From: an uncultured Blautia sp.
Lineage (GTDB): Bacteria > Bacillota > Clostridia > Lachnospirales > Lachnospiraceae
Reading direction: 5' to 3'
DNA: 12,680 bases
Assembly: GCA_900543715.1 (NCBI GenBank)
Contig: UQSX01000084.1
Span: forward strand, 1 to 12,680
Position 1 is the first letter of the stretch. Every line of letters starts with the position of its first letter. The notes under the pieces were generated by a model. It saw only the letters and a program-made list of their open reading frames with translations, did not search any database and had not been told where the DNA came from. The translations under genes were made by a program, and so were the position numbers. This document shows, piece by piece, positions 5,849-12,018 of this stretch.

Positions 5849-7196
5849 GAGATCGTTTAAAAAGAAGCTTCTTTCACTGGTCCTTCCGATTACTTTTCAA
5901 CAGTTTATGCTGGCTGTAGTCAGTGCCTCGGATGCGCTGATGGTAGGGGCCATCGGACAGGATCTGCTTTCTGCCGTATCTTTAGCAAGCCAGATCACCT
6001 TTGTATACAATTTGTTCCTGCTGGCAATGACTATTGGCACCAGTATCTTTGCCGCCCAGTATTGGGGAAAAGGAGACAAGGATTCTGTAGAACGGATCCT
6101 GGGGATCGTTCTGAGAAGTTCCATGTCTGTGTCATTTGTTTTCTTTTTTGCGGCAACTTTTCTTCCGGGGCTTCTTATGAGGATTTTTACCACAGATCCC
6201 CGGCTGATCCACTACGGCATCCAATATCTGCAGATTGTAGGGGTTACCTACCTTTTATGCGGGATCTCACAGGTCTATCTGTGTATTATGAAAAACAGCG
6301 GCCTGGCTTCTATGAGCATGATCATCAGCTCTACGGCAGCCCTGCTGAATATTATCTTAAACGCAGTGCTGATCTACGGACTTTTCGGAGCGCCCAGGAT
6401 GGAAACTGCGGGAGCGGCTGCGGCTACAGCGATTGCCAGAGCGGCAGAGCTCCTCTGGATCTTGGCAGAGCTGAGGAAGAAAGGAAGGATCAAGATCCGC
6501 TTCGCCTATATCCGAAAGCCGGACCAGCAGCTTAAAAAAGATTTCTGGCATTACACCCTTCCGGTTCTGGGAAATGAACTGGTATGGGGAGGGGGATTTA
6601 CTATGTATTCCGTGATCATGGGACATTTAGGGACTGATGCGGTAGCGGCGAATTCCATTGCCAATATTGTAAAGAATCTCATCACCAGTCTGGCTGCAGG
6701 AATCGGAAACGGCGGAAGTATCCTGGTGGGCAATGAGCTGGGAGCCGGGCGTCTGGAAACGGCCAGAAGCTATGGAAAAAAATTATGTCATATTTCTGTG
6801 GCAGGCGGATTACTTTCCGGAGTTTTTCTGCTGCTGATCAGCCCCCTTGTGCTGTCGGTTACAGATCTGTCCTTGCAGGCTGAGGAATATCTGCGGTGGA
6901 TGCTGGTGATGTGCGCGGTGTATATGGTGGGAAAATATATAAATGGAACTACCATCGCCGGAATTTTCTGTGCAGGAGGAGACTCCAGATTTGGATTCTT
7001 ATGTGACACGGTGACCCTCTGGTGTTTTACTGTTCCGGCAGGACTTTTGGCTGCCTTTGTCTTCAAGTGGCCGGTTCTGGTGGTGTATTTTATTGTAAAT
7101 TCTGATGAGATCGTAAAACTTCCAGCTGTTTACCGGCATTACAGGAAGTATAAATGGCTGAAGGACCTGACGGTCAGAGAAGAAGGGAGAGAATGA
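5841..7196 (+). CDS. MATE-family multidrug/metabolite efflux transporter
   Basis: The start at 5841 gives 451 residues, beginning MDKRSFKKKLLSLVLPITFQ, a normal MATE length and N-terminus. Upstream ATG (5820) and TTG (5814) codons are also in frame. The chosen ATG overlaps the acetyltransferase stop by 8 bp. The protein is hydrophobic throughout with about twelve predicted membrane segments in two related halves. The first half contains SASDALMVGAIGQDLLSAVSLASQ. The second contains HLGTDAVAANSIANIVKN and GNGGSILVGNELGAGRLETA, both typical MATE blocks. Such pumps use Na+ or H+ gradients to export cations, drugs or metabolites. Its setting between two acetyltransferase genes suggests export of an acetylated compound, which is inference. 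The C-terminal basic tail (RHYRKYKWLKDL) is cytoplasmic in most family models. Confidence 0.95.
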   Translation: MDKRSFKKKLLSLVLPITFQQFMLAVVSASDALMVGAIGQDLLSAVSLASQITFVYNLFLLAMTIGTSIFAAQYWGKGDKDSVERILGIVLRSSMSVSFVFFFAATFLPGLLMRIFTTDPRLIHYGIQYLQIVGVTYLLCGISQVYLCIMKNSGLASMSMIISSTAALLNIILNAVLIYGLFGAPRMETAGAAAATAIARAAELLWILAELRKKGRIKIRFAYIRKPDQQLKKDFWHYTLPVLGNELVWGGGFTMYSVIMGHLGTDAVAANSIANIVKNLITSLAAGIGNGGSILVGNELGAGRLETARSYGKKLCHISVAGGLLSGVFLLLISPLVLSVTDLSLQAEEYLRWMLVMCAVYMVGKYINGTTIAGIFCAGGDSRFGFLCDTVTLWCFTVPAGLLAAFVFKWPVLVVYFIVNSDEIVKLPAVYRHYRKYKWLKDLTVREEGRE

Positions 7197-7198
7197 TC

Positions 7199-7815
7199 AT
7201 GACAATGAGAGAAAGAATCCTCCAGGGGAAACTTTTTACCGATGAGTGCGAAGGACTTCCACAGGAGAGACTGGCAGCCAAGAAACGGATGAAAGCCTTT
7301 AACGATTCTGCTCCAGATGAACTGGAAAAGCGCATAGAACTTATGAATGAGATTTTCGGAAAAGAGACAAAGGCCTGGATCGAACCGCCTTTTTACTTTT
7401 GCTATGGAACCCACATTACTTTGGGAGAAGACTGTTATGTCAATATGAACTGTAACTTTATCGATGATGGTCTGATTGAAATCGGAGACAGGGTTATGTT
7501 CGGCCCGGGAGTGACCATTGCCACAGTAGGCCATCCTATAAATCCTCAGCTTCGGGAGTATATGTATACAGATCCAGTGAAGATTGGAAAGAACTGCTGG
7601 ATCTAACCATCTCTCCGGGAGTCACCATAGGAGACAACAGTGTGATCGGCGCAGGAAGTGTGGTCCTTCAGGATATTCCGGAGAATTCAGTTGCCGGAGG
7701 AAACCCATGCAGAGTTCTCCGCCCTATCAGTGAAAAAGATATGAAATATTATTATAAGGAACGGGAGATTGACGAAAAGGATCTTCAGGAAGAGAGAAAC
7801 CTGCGGGAGAAATAA
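7199..7815 (+). pseudogene. Second hexapeptide O-acetyltransferase, broken by a frameshift
   Basis: Translation from 7199 (MTMRERILQGKLF) runs 135 codons with clear MAT/GAT features (EPPFYFCYGTHITLGED, catalytic GHPINP with H112), then stops at TAA 7604-7606, directly after KNCWI. From 7609 a different frame continues the same fold: [24 protein letters not shown], then [12 protein letters not shown], to TAA 7813-7815. In the intact neighbour, five codons (GGSCV) sit between WI and the next strand; only 5 nt remain here, so about 10 nt appear deleted between 7603 and 7604. Restored, it would encode about 208 residues, close to the 206 of its neighbour. It follows the MATE stop directly; an ATG at 7193 makes an ATGA overlap, though 7199 has better AGGGAG spacing. 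Natural decay is likeliest, with a sequence error as the alternative. Confidence 0.88.
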
Positions 7816-7865
7816 GACAGTTCTCCTGCGAAACTCTCTGCTGGATTTTTATAAAGGATCTTTTC

Positions 7866-7881
7866 CGGAAATACTTTTCCG
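7866..7881. terminator. Weak hairpin between convergent genes
   Basis: CGGAAA-N4-TTTCCG gives a 6-bp stem in the 74-nt gap where the acetyltransferase cassette and the ABC operon converge. No clean U-run follows on either strand, though a T7 run begins at 7904 on the plus strand. It could be a poor bidirectional terminator. Confidence 0.2.
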
Positions 7882-7889
7882 AGAAGCGG

Positions 7890-8663
7890 TCATCTGCAGA
7901 GTCTTTTTTTGAAAAAAATCAGCGATATAAAGCAGAATACTGCTGCGAGCCCTCCGCACCAGATCAGAGAGAGAATAAGATTATTTATATCCATAGAAGT
8001 CCCCAGAAAAGCACTGCGCATGGATTCTATAATAGGAGTCATGGGCTGATACCTGGAAAAAGCTGCCAGAGGGGCAGGCATAGCTTCAAGGGGTACGAAC
8101 CCGGAGCTTAAATAGGGGAGGACAATGACCAGCGTAAATAAACTGCTGGCGCCCTCAGGACTGTTGGCGGTGACGCCTATGAAAACTGCCAGCCAGGAAA
8201 AAGCCAGGATAACGCCGGTCATCAGGATCAGGGCAAGCAGCCACTTAGTCAGAACCATGGAAGGTGAAAAGCCCAGGAACAGCGCCGCTGTAAGGACTAC
8301 AGCAGCAGTGAGATAATTCCGCAGGACAGATTCCAGAACATGGCCGTTCAGGACAGAGATCCTTTTGATCGGAAGCGTACAGAATCGGTTTATGATGCCG
8401 CTGGTTATGTCCCTGTTCACGGATACAGCTGTTACAGAGGCACATTGACCGAAACACTGGAGCAGTACGCCGGGAATAATGTAATTTACATAGGTAGTGT
8501 TTTCCGGGTGTATCAATTTTCCGAATAAAGCCACAAAGAGCACCATCATCAGAAAGGGCAGGAGAATACTTGTAATAAAGGTGTCGGGGTTTCTTCTGGA
8601 AAGCAGCAGGCAGCGTTTCATCATAATAAAGGAATCCGGATATTGCATGGTTTTAGTATTCAT
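7890..8663 (-). CDS. ABC-2 type permease (DrrB-like)
   Basis: This 257-residue integral membrane protein is the membrane half of the ABC exporter whose ATPase gene lies just upstream. It has the ABC-2/DrrB layout: a cytoplasmic N-terminus (MMKRCLLLSRRNPDTFITSILLPFLMM), about six hydrophobic segments, the YIIPGVLLQ stretch (about 80-88), and the family block GFVPLEAMPAPLAAFSRYQPMTPIIESMRSAFLG (about 191-224). The start at 8663 has AGGAGG with 9 nt spacing. The reading frame overlaps the ATPase stop by 11 bp, indicating coupled translation. DrrAB-type systems export daunorubicin and related drugs or lipids in actinomycetes; the cargo here cannot be inferred. The TetR regulator upstream suggests induction by a toxic or bile-like compound. 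Confidence 0.93.
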   Translation of the reverse strand: MNTKTMQYPDSFIMMKRCLLLSRRNPDTFITSILLPFLMMVLFVALFGKLIHPENTTYVNYIIPGVLLQCFGQCASVTAVSVNRDITSGIINRFCTLPIKRISVLNGHVLESVLRNYLTAAVVLTAALFLGFSPSMVLTKWLLALILMTGVILAFSWLAVFIGVTANSPEGASSLFTLVIVLPYLSSGFVPLEAMPAPLAAFSRYQPMTPIIESMRSAFLGTSMDINNLILSLIWCGGLAAVFCFISLIFFKKRLCR

Positions 8664-9603
8664 TTTTCTGTTCCTCCTTTTCTTTGATCATAGCTAAAAA
8701 CACATCTTCCAATCCCGGTGTCAGCCGGGCGAAATCCAGGACGCCGATATGATTCTGATACAGTAAAGCACAGATTTCAGTCAGGGTACTGCCTTTTCCG
8801 TCTGTAAATACCGTCAGCTTATGCTCATCGGGAACAGAGGAAGTTTTATAGCCTTTTAAGAGGCCGGCAGCCGCCTCAAAATTTTTCCGGTCTTCAAAGA
8901 AAAATACCAGGGCTCCTTGGGGGAGATAGTTTTTCAGTTCCTGAGCAGTTCCTTCTGCAATGATTTTCCCATTATCTAAAATGGCAATCCGGTCTGCCAG
9001 CTCTTCGGCTTCTTCCAGATACTGGGTGGTGAGAAAGATGGTTATCCCCGAGGCCCGCAGATTTTTTATCAGCTTCCACATACTGCGGCGGCTCTGGGGA
9101 TCCAGTCCGGTAGTGGGCTCGTCTAAAAAGATAACTTTTGGCTGCCCCAGCAGGCTCATGGCAATATCCAGCTTCCGTTTCATTCCTCCGGAATAAGAGG
9201 AAACCAGCCGGTCTGCACAAGAGGTCAATGCAAAGTAGTCCAGAAGAGCCTCCACCTGTTTTTGAGGAGAGGAAAGACGGCGGAGACTGGCCATAAGAAG
9301 CAGATTTTCTTTTCCTGTCAATGCTTCGTCTACAGCGGAAAACTGGCCGGTGAGGCTGATGACTTCACGGACTTTCTGGGGCGCCTGGGATACAGAGTAT
9401 CCCTCTACTGCCAGACTGCCTTCGTCTGCCGGGATCTGTCCGGTTAGAATACGGATGGTAGTGGTTTTTCCAGCTCCGTTTGAACCCAGAAGAGCATAGA
9501 CCATTCCCAAGGGCACAGAAAAATTTACATCTTTCAGCACTTCTTTGCCGGGATAACTTTTCTTAAGACCAGATACAGAAATGGAAACAGTTGTTTTTGC
9601 CAT
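8653..9603 (-). CDS. ABC exporter ATP-binding protein (DrrA-like)
   Basis: The 316-residue ATPase energises the adjacent ABC-2 permease. Its nucleotide-binding domain shows Walker A GSNGAGKT (40-47), the Q-loop Gln at 87 in SLTGQFSAVDEALTG, signature YSGGM (137-141), Walker B VIFLDEP (157-163) with E162, and a D-loop GLDPQSR. The H-loop position is Gln (LTTQYLEEAEELADRI, Q194), as is usual in the DrrA branch. A C-terminal extension of about 90 residues (from 230) is typical of drug-resistance ABC-2 ATPases. The start at 9603 has GGAGG with 9 nt spacing. The gene sits 147 nt downstream of tetR in the same direction, with an operator-like site in the gap. The transported substrate is unknown. 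Confidence 0.96.
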   Translation of the reverse strand: MAKTTVSISVSGLKKSYPGKEVLKDVNFSVPLGMVYALLGSNGAGKTTTIRILTGQIPADEGSLAVEGYSVSQAPQKVREVISLTGQFSAVDEALTGKENLLLMASLRRLSSPQKQVEALLDYFALTSCADRLVSSYSGGMKRKLDIAMSLLGQPKVIFLDEPTTGLDPQSRRSMWKLIKNLRASGITIFLTTQYLEEAEELADRIAILDNGKIIAEGTAQELKNYLPQGALVFFFEDRKNFEAAAGLLKGYKTSSVPDEHKLTVFTDGKGSTLTEICALLYQNHIGVLDFARLTPGLEDVFLAMIKEKEEQKNEY

Positions 9604-9632
9604 ACATAGAATCCTCCATTTTCATATTTTTA

Positions 9633-9653
9633 ATACCAACCGTATGAATGTAT
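9633..9653. promoter_or_regulatory. TetR-type operator-like site before the ABC genes
   Basis: ATACCAACC-GTA-TGAATGTAT shares 15 of 21 positions with the perfect palindrome upstream of tetR (10460-10480). A TATTAA -10-like element on the minus strand (9630-9635) abuts it, so a bound repressor would block the ABC promoter. No good -35 is seen. TetR binding is inferred. Confidence 0.5.
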
Positions 9654-9710
9654 ATGGAAAAAGTAAAAGGACTGCTGCACGAAACCGAAATTGAGGATAT
9701 TTCATGCCGC

Positions 9711-9752
9711 AGCCCCTTTACAGATAAAATCATCAGCAGAGGAGAAGGGGCT
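9711..9752 (-). promoter_or_regulatory. Stem-loop at the end of tetR, before the ABC genes
   Basis: On the minus strand AGCCCCTT (9745-9752) overlaps the tetR stop and can pair with AAGGGGCT (9711-9718) across a 26-nt loop. CTGCTG (9734-9739) lies in that loop, and its complement CAGCAG (9672-9677) lies about 35 nt beyond the stem, offering an alternative pairing. No U-run follows, so it is at most a weak terminator or attenuator setting how much tetR transcript reaches the ABC genes. Confidence 0.3.
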
Positions 9753-10392
9753 ATTTTGTGTCAGAAAAATAGGGTAAAGACTTCAGCAGATCGCCGATCT
9801 CCTTATCATAAAGAGGCAGACCGATTTTTTCCAGCAGCTGAAATATGAACTGATGCCGGTTATGGATGCCTTCTTCATCTGCAGGGAAAACAGAGGGAAG
9901 CATCCAGAGGTCTAAAAGAACCAGAAGTTCTGCCAGCTCTTTTGGATACTGGGTCTGTATGGAACCATCTTTTAGCCCTTCTTCGATGAGCTCCAGCCAG
10001 TAGGGGCAGAGGAACTGCCGGTTTGATTCCAGCATGCCTGCCAGTACCCGGGGATTTTTCAGCAGGGGAATAGCCTGACGGGTCAGTTCTACCTGCTTTT
10101 CATCTGCCTGATTCAATTTGACGGCCAGCCGCATTTTTTCAAGGCCGTTTAGCTCTTTTCTTTTTTTGACTGCCTCAAATGGATTGTTGCTGGTAAACAT
10201 TTTTTCGCTGAGAGCGTCCATGATCTCTTCCTTGGACTTAAAATGATGGTAGATCGCCCCTTTGGTCAGTCCGCCCAGTTCATCTACGATATCCTGGATC
10301 GTAGTATTGTCGTAGCCCTTTTCCAGAAACAGCCGCTGGGATACTTCCAGGATTTTTTCTACGGTTACTTCCGGATATTTATTTCTTGCCAT
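9751..10392 (-). CDS. TetR-family transcriptional regulator
   Basis: The 213-residue protein has a TetR DNA-binding domain at 9-55. It comprises EKILEVSQRLFLEKGYDNTT (12-31) followed by the helix-turn-helix TIQDIVDELGGLTKGAIYHHFKSKEEI (31-57). The remaining 150 residues are the helical ligand and dimer domain, which diverges quickly and gives no ligand clue. GGGAGG stands 4 nt before the start at 10392. It precedes the ABC exporter genes in the same direction. Three related 21-bp sites at its own promoter and at the ABC upstream region suggest it represses both itself and the exporter. Its promoter is full consensus, which fits a gene held down by autorepression. Confidence 0.94.
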   Translation of the reverse strand: MARNKYPEVTVEKILEVSQRLFLEKGYDNTTIQDIVDELGGLTKGAIYHHFKSKEEIMDALSEKMFTSNNPFEAVKKRKELNGLEKMRLAVKLNQADEKQVELTRQAIPLLKNPRVLAGMLESNRQFLCPYWLELIEEGLKDGSIQTQYPKELAELLVLLDLWMLPSVFPADEEGIHNRHQFIFQLLEKIGLPLYDKEIGDLLKSLPYFSDTK

Positions 10393-10408
10393 AATACCTC
10401 CCGATTAC

Positions 10409-10429
10409 ATTCAACTGGTATGTTTGTAT
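10409..10429. promoter_or_regulatory. TetR-type operator-like site over the tetR start point
   Basis: A 21-bp stretch containing GGTATGTTTGTAT matches the half-site pattern of the other two sites (GTATG-N2-TGTAT and similar). It covers the tetR transcription start and part of the -10. Its left half is degenerate, so it is the weakest of the three. Confidence 0.4.
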
Positions 10430-10456
10430 TATAAAAGAGATGAGAAAAGATGTCAA
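10428..10456 (-). promoter_or_regulatory. Full-consensus sigma-A promoter of tetR
   Basis: On the minus strand a perfect TTGACA (10451-10456), an ideal 17-nt spacer and a perfect TATAAT (10428-10433) predict strong transcription from about 10421. Operator-like sites lie on both sides, at 10409-10429 and 10460-10480. Confidence 0.8.
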
Positions 10457-10459
10457 GAG

Positions 10460-10480
10460 ATACATACTGTTAGTATGTAT
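10460..10480. promoter_or_regulatory. Perfect 9+3+9 palindrome, probable TetR operator
   Basis: ATACATACT and AGTATGTAT flank GTT with no mismatch. The layout resembles AcrR-type operators with TACATAC/GTATGTA arms. It lies immediately upstream of the tetR -35, and about 100 bp before the divergent methyltransferase gene. Confidence 0.7.
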
Positions 10481-10514
10481 TTTGCGATATGCAGAAAAAC
10501 TGTCCACTTTTTTC

Positions 10515-10543
10515 TGGAAAGAAAACCTGTCTGGGTGTAAAAT
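10515..10543 (+). promoter_or_regulatory. Possible promoter of the methyltransferase operon
   Basis: TGGAAA (10515-10520), a 17-nt spacer and TAAAAT (10538-10543) form the best plus-strand candidate, starting near 10550. The match is moderate. Confidence 0.35.
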
Positions 10544-10576
10544 TTTATCAGAAACAGATGGACAGAAGAGGAACAG

Positions 10577-11170
10577 ATGATGACAGAAGAAAATAAATGG
10601 GACAGGCTGCTGAAGATTAAAACCACTGGGAGAGATGATTCTCAGTCGGATCAATACCGGTATCCTTATGAGCCTACGCCGTATTCCGTACTGGAAAGAC
10701 TGGGAAATACCGGATATATACGAAAGGGAAATACCCTTCTGGACTACGGGTGCGGCAAAGGCCGGGCAGATTTCTTTCTGGCCTGGCAGACCAGATGCAG
10801 GGCCATCGGCATTGAGTATGATCAGAGAATTTATGAAAAAGCGGCGGAGAATCTGAAAACTGGGGTTTCTGCCGGCAGAGTAACCTTTGTACAGGAAAAT
10901 GCGGAGTTTTATCCTGTGCCGGAAGAGGTGGACAGAATTTATTTTTTCAATCCCTTTTCCCTGGAAATTCTCCGGAAAGTCCTTGGGCGGATCCGGGAAT
11001 CCTTTTATTCCAGATCAAGAGAGATCCTGCTGTTTTTCTACTACCCTTCAGATGAATATGTGTCTTATCTGATGACAGTAGAAGAAATGACCTTTTTTGA
11101 TGAGATCAACTGCCAGGATCTCTTTCCGGGAAAAGACCCAAGGGAAAAGATATTGATCTTTAATTTTTAA
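10577..11170 (+). CDS. Class I SAM-dependent methyltransferase
   Basis: This 197-residue protein has a Rossmann-type methyltransferase fold. Motif I is LLDYGCGKGR (54-63), the SAM-binding acidic residue of motif II is E80 in IGIEYDQ, and motif IV is RIYFFNPFS (120-128), where NPF replaces the commoner NPP-type motif. The N-terminal 45 residues (DSQSDQYRYPYEPTPYSVLERL) match a conserved lead-in seen in small Firmicute methyltransferases. No target-recognition domain is present, so the substrate (protein, small molecule or RNA) cannot be named. GAGGA precedes the start, where two ATG codons are adjacent. It appears to head an operon with the metallophosphoesterase 30 nt downstream. Confidence 0.88.
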   Translation: MMTEENKWDRLLKIKTTGRDDSQSDQYRYPYEPTPYSVLERLGNTGYIRKGNTLLDYGCGKGRADFFLAWQTRCRAIGIEYDQRIYEKAAENLKTGVSAGRVTFVQENAEFYPVPEEVDRIYFFNPFSLEILRKVLGRIRESFYSRSREILLFFYYPSDEYVSYLMTVEEMTFFDEINCQDLFPGKDPREKILIFNF

Positions 11171-11200
11171 ATAGAAATTGTGTAAAGGAGATGATCTTGT

Positions 11201-11941
11201 ATGGCGCTGTATGCCCTGGGAGATCTGCATTTAAGCTTTCAGGCCAACAAACCCATGGATTCTTTCGGAAAGGTGTGGAAGAATCATGAGAAGAAGATTG
11301 AAAAATATGTAAACAAGATAGTAAAGCCTGAAGATACCCTGGTGCTGACCGGAGACCATTCCTGGGGGAGAAAGCTGCCGGAATGCAGGGAGGATCTGGA
11401 ATTTATCCAAAGGCTTCCGGGGCGGAAAATCCTTCTCAGAGGGAATCACGATATGTTCTGGGATGCAAAGAAAACAGAACGGCTTAATGAAGAATACAAG
11501 GACAAGCTGTTTTTTCTCCAGAATAATTTTGCCGTCTATCAGGATTATGCTCTGGTGGGAACCAAGGGATTTACTTTTGAGGGACCTTTTTATCTGAACC
11601 GCCGTGGGCAGATCATTGGCTGGGATGAAGAGCGGGAGGAACAGGCAAAAAAACTGGTGGCAAGGGAAATGAAAAGGCTTCGGGAGTCCTTCCGCCTGGC
11701 TAAGAAAGAGGGATATCAGAAGTTTATTATGTTCCTTCACTATCCGCCTACCAATATCCTGGAAAAAAACTCTCCCTTTACAGAAATCGCAGAGGAATAC
11801 AAAGTTTCAGCAGTGGTGTATTCCCACTGTCACGGGGAGGACAGGTATCAGGACAGCTTCCTGGGCGATGTGGAGGGAATTGAGTATAAACTGGTTTCGT
11901 CGGATTATCTCAGATTCAGGCCGGAGCGGATTTTGCAGTGA
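11201..11941 (+). CDS. Calcineurin-like metallophosphoesterase
   Basis: The 246-residue protein carries all metal-binding blocks of the calcineurin-like fold: GDLH (7-10, D8 and H10), LTGDHSWG (49-56, D52), RGNHDMFW (80-87, N82 and H83), FLHYPP (178-183, H180) and SHCHGE (208-213, H209 and H211). It should therefore be an active dinuclear metal phosphohydrolase in the cytoplasm. It resembles the predicted phosphohydrolases grouped as COG1768, whose substrates are not established. AAAGGAGATGA gives a strong ribosome site before 11201. It lies between a methyltransferase and a HAD phosphatase gene in the same direction with short gaps, probably one transcript. A role in nucleotide or sugar-phosphate turnover is possible but not shown. 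Confidence 0.93.
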   Translation: MALYALGDLHLSFQANKPMDSFGKVWKNHEKKIEKYVNKIVKPEDTLVLTGDHSWGRKLPECREDLEFIQRLPGRKILLRGNHDMFWDAKKTERLNEEYKDKLFFLQNNFAVYQDYALVGTKGFTFEGPFYLNRRGQIIGWDEEREEQAKKLVAREMKRLRESFRLAKKEGYQKFIMFLHYPPTNILEKNSPFTEIAEEYKVSAVVYSHCHGEDRYQDSFLGDVEGIEYKLVSSDYLRFRPERILQ

Positions 11942-11966
11942 TGAGGTAATACAGAAACATAAAAAT

Positions 11967-12010
11967 AGAAACGGAAAAGGCAGAGATGAAAAAGACAGAA
12001 ACGGAAAAGG
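11967..12010 (+). repeat. Two 14-bp direct repeats, 30 bp apart
   Basis: AGAAACGGAAAAGG occurs at 11967-11980 and again at 11997-12010, an exact repeat with a 30-bp period. Each copy ends in a purine-rich Shine-Dalgarno-like sequence, and each is followed within 5-8 nt by an in-frame ATG (11986 and 12019) of the HAD gene. It looks like a small local duplication. Confidence 0.75.
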
Positions 12011-12018
12011 AGCCCGGT

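Noticed and set aside
7866..7910. Hairpin plus T7 run as a strong terminator
   Set aside because: The 6-bp stem is AT-rich and the T-run lies over 20 nt from it, so it is listed only as a weak candidate.
8960..9447. Plus-strand open frames opposite the ABC ATPase
   Set aside because: The opposite strand carries Walker A, signature and Walker B motifs in the right order; these frames are shadows.
10379..10654. 91-codon minus-strand frame spanning the tetR-methyltransferase gap
   Set aside because: It crosses the tetR start, promoter and operator sites and the start of the methyltransferase, and has no credible ribosome site or homology.
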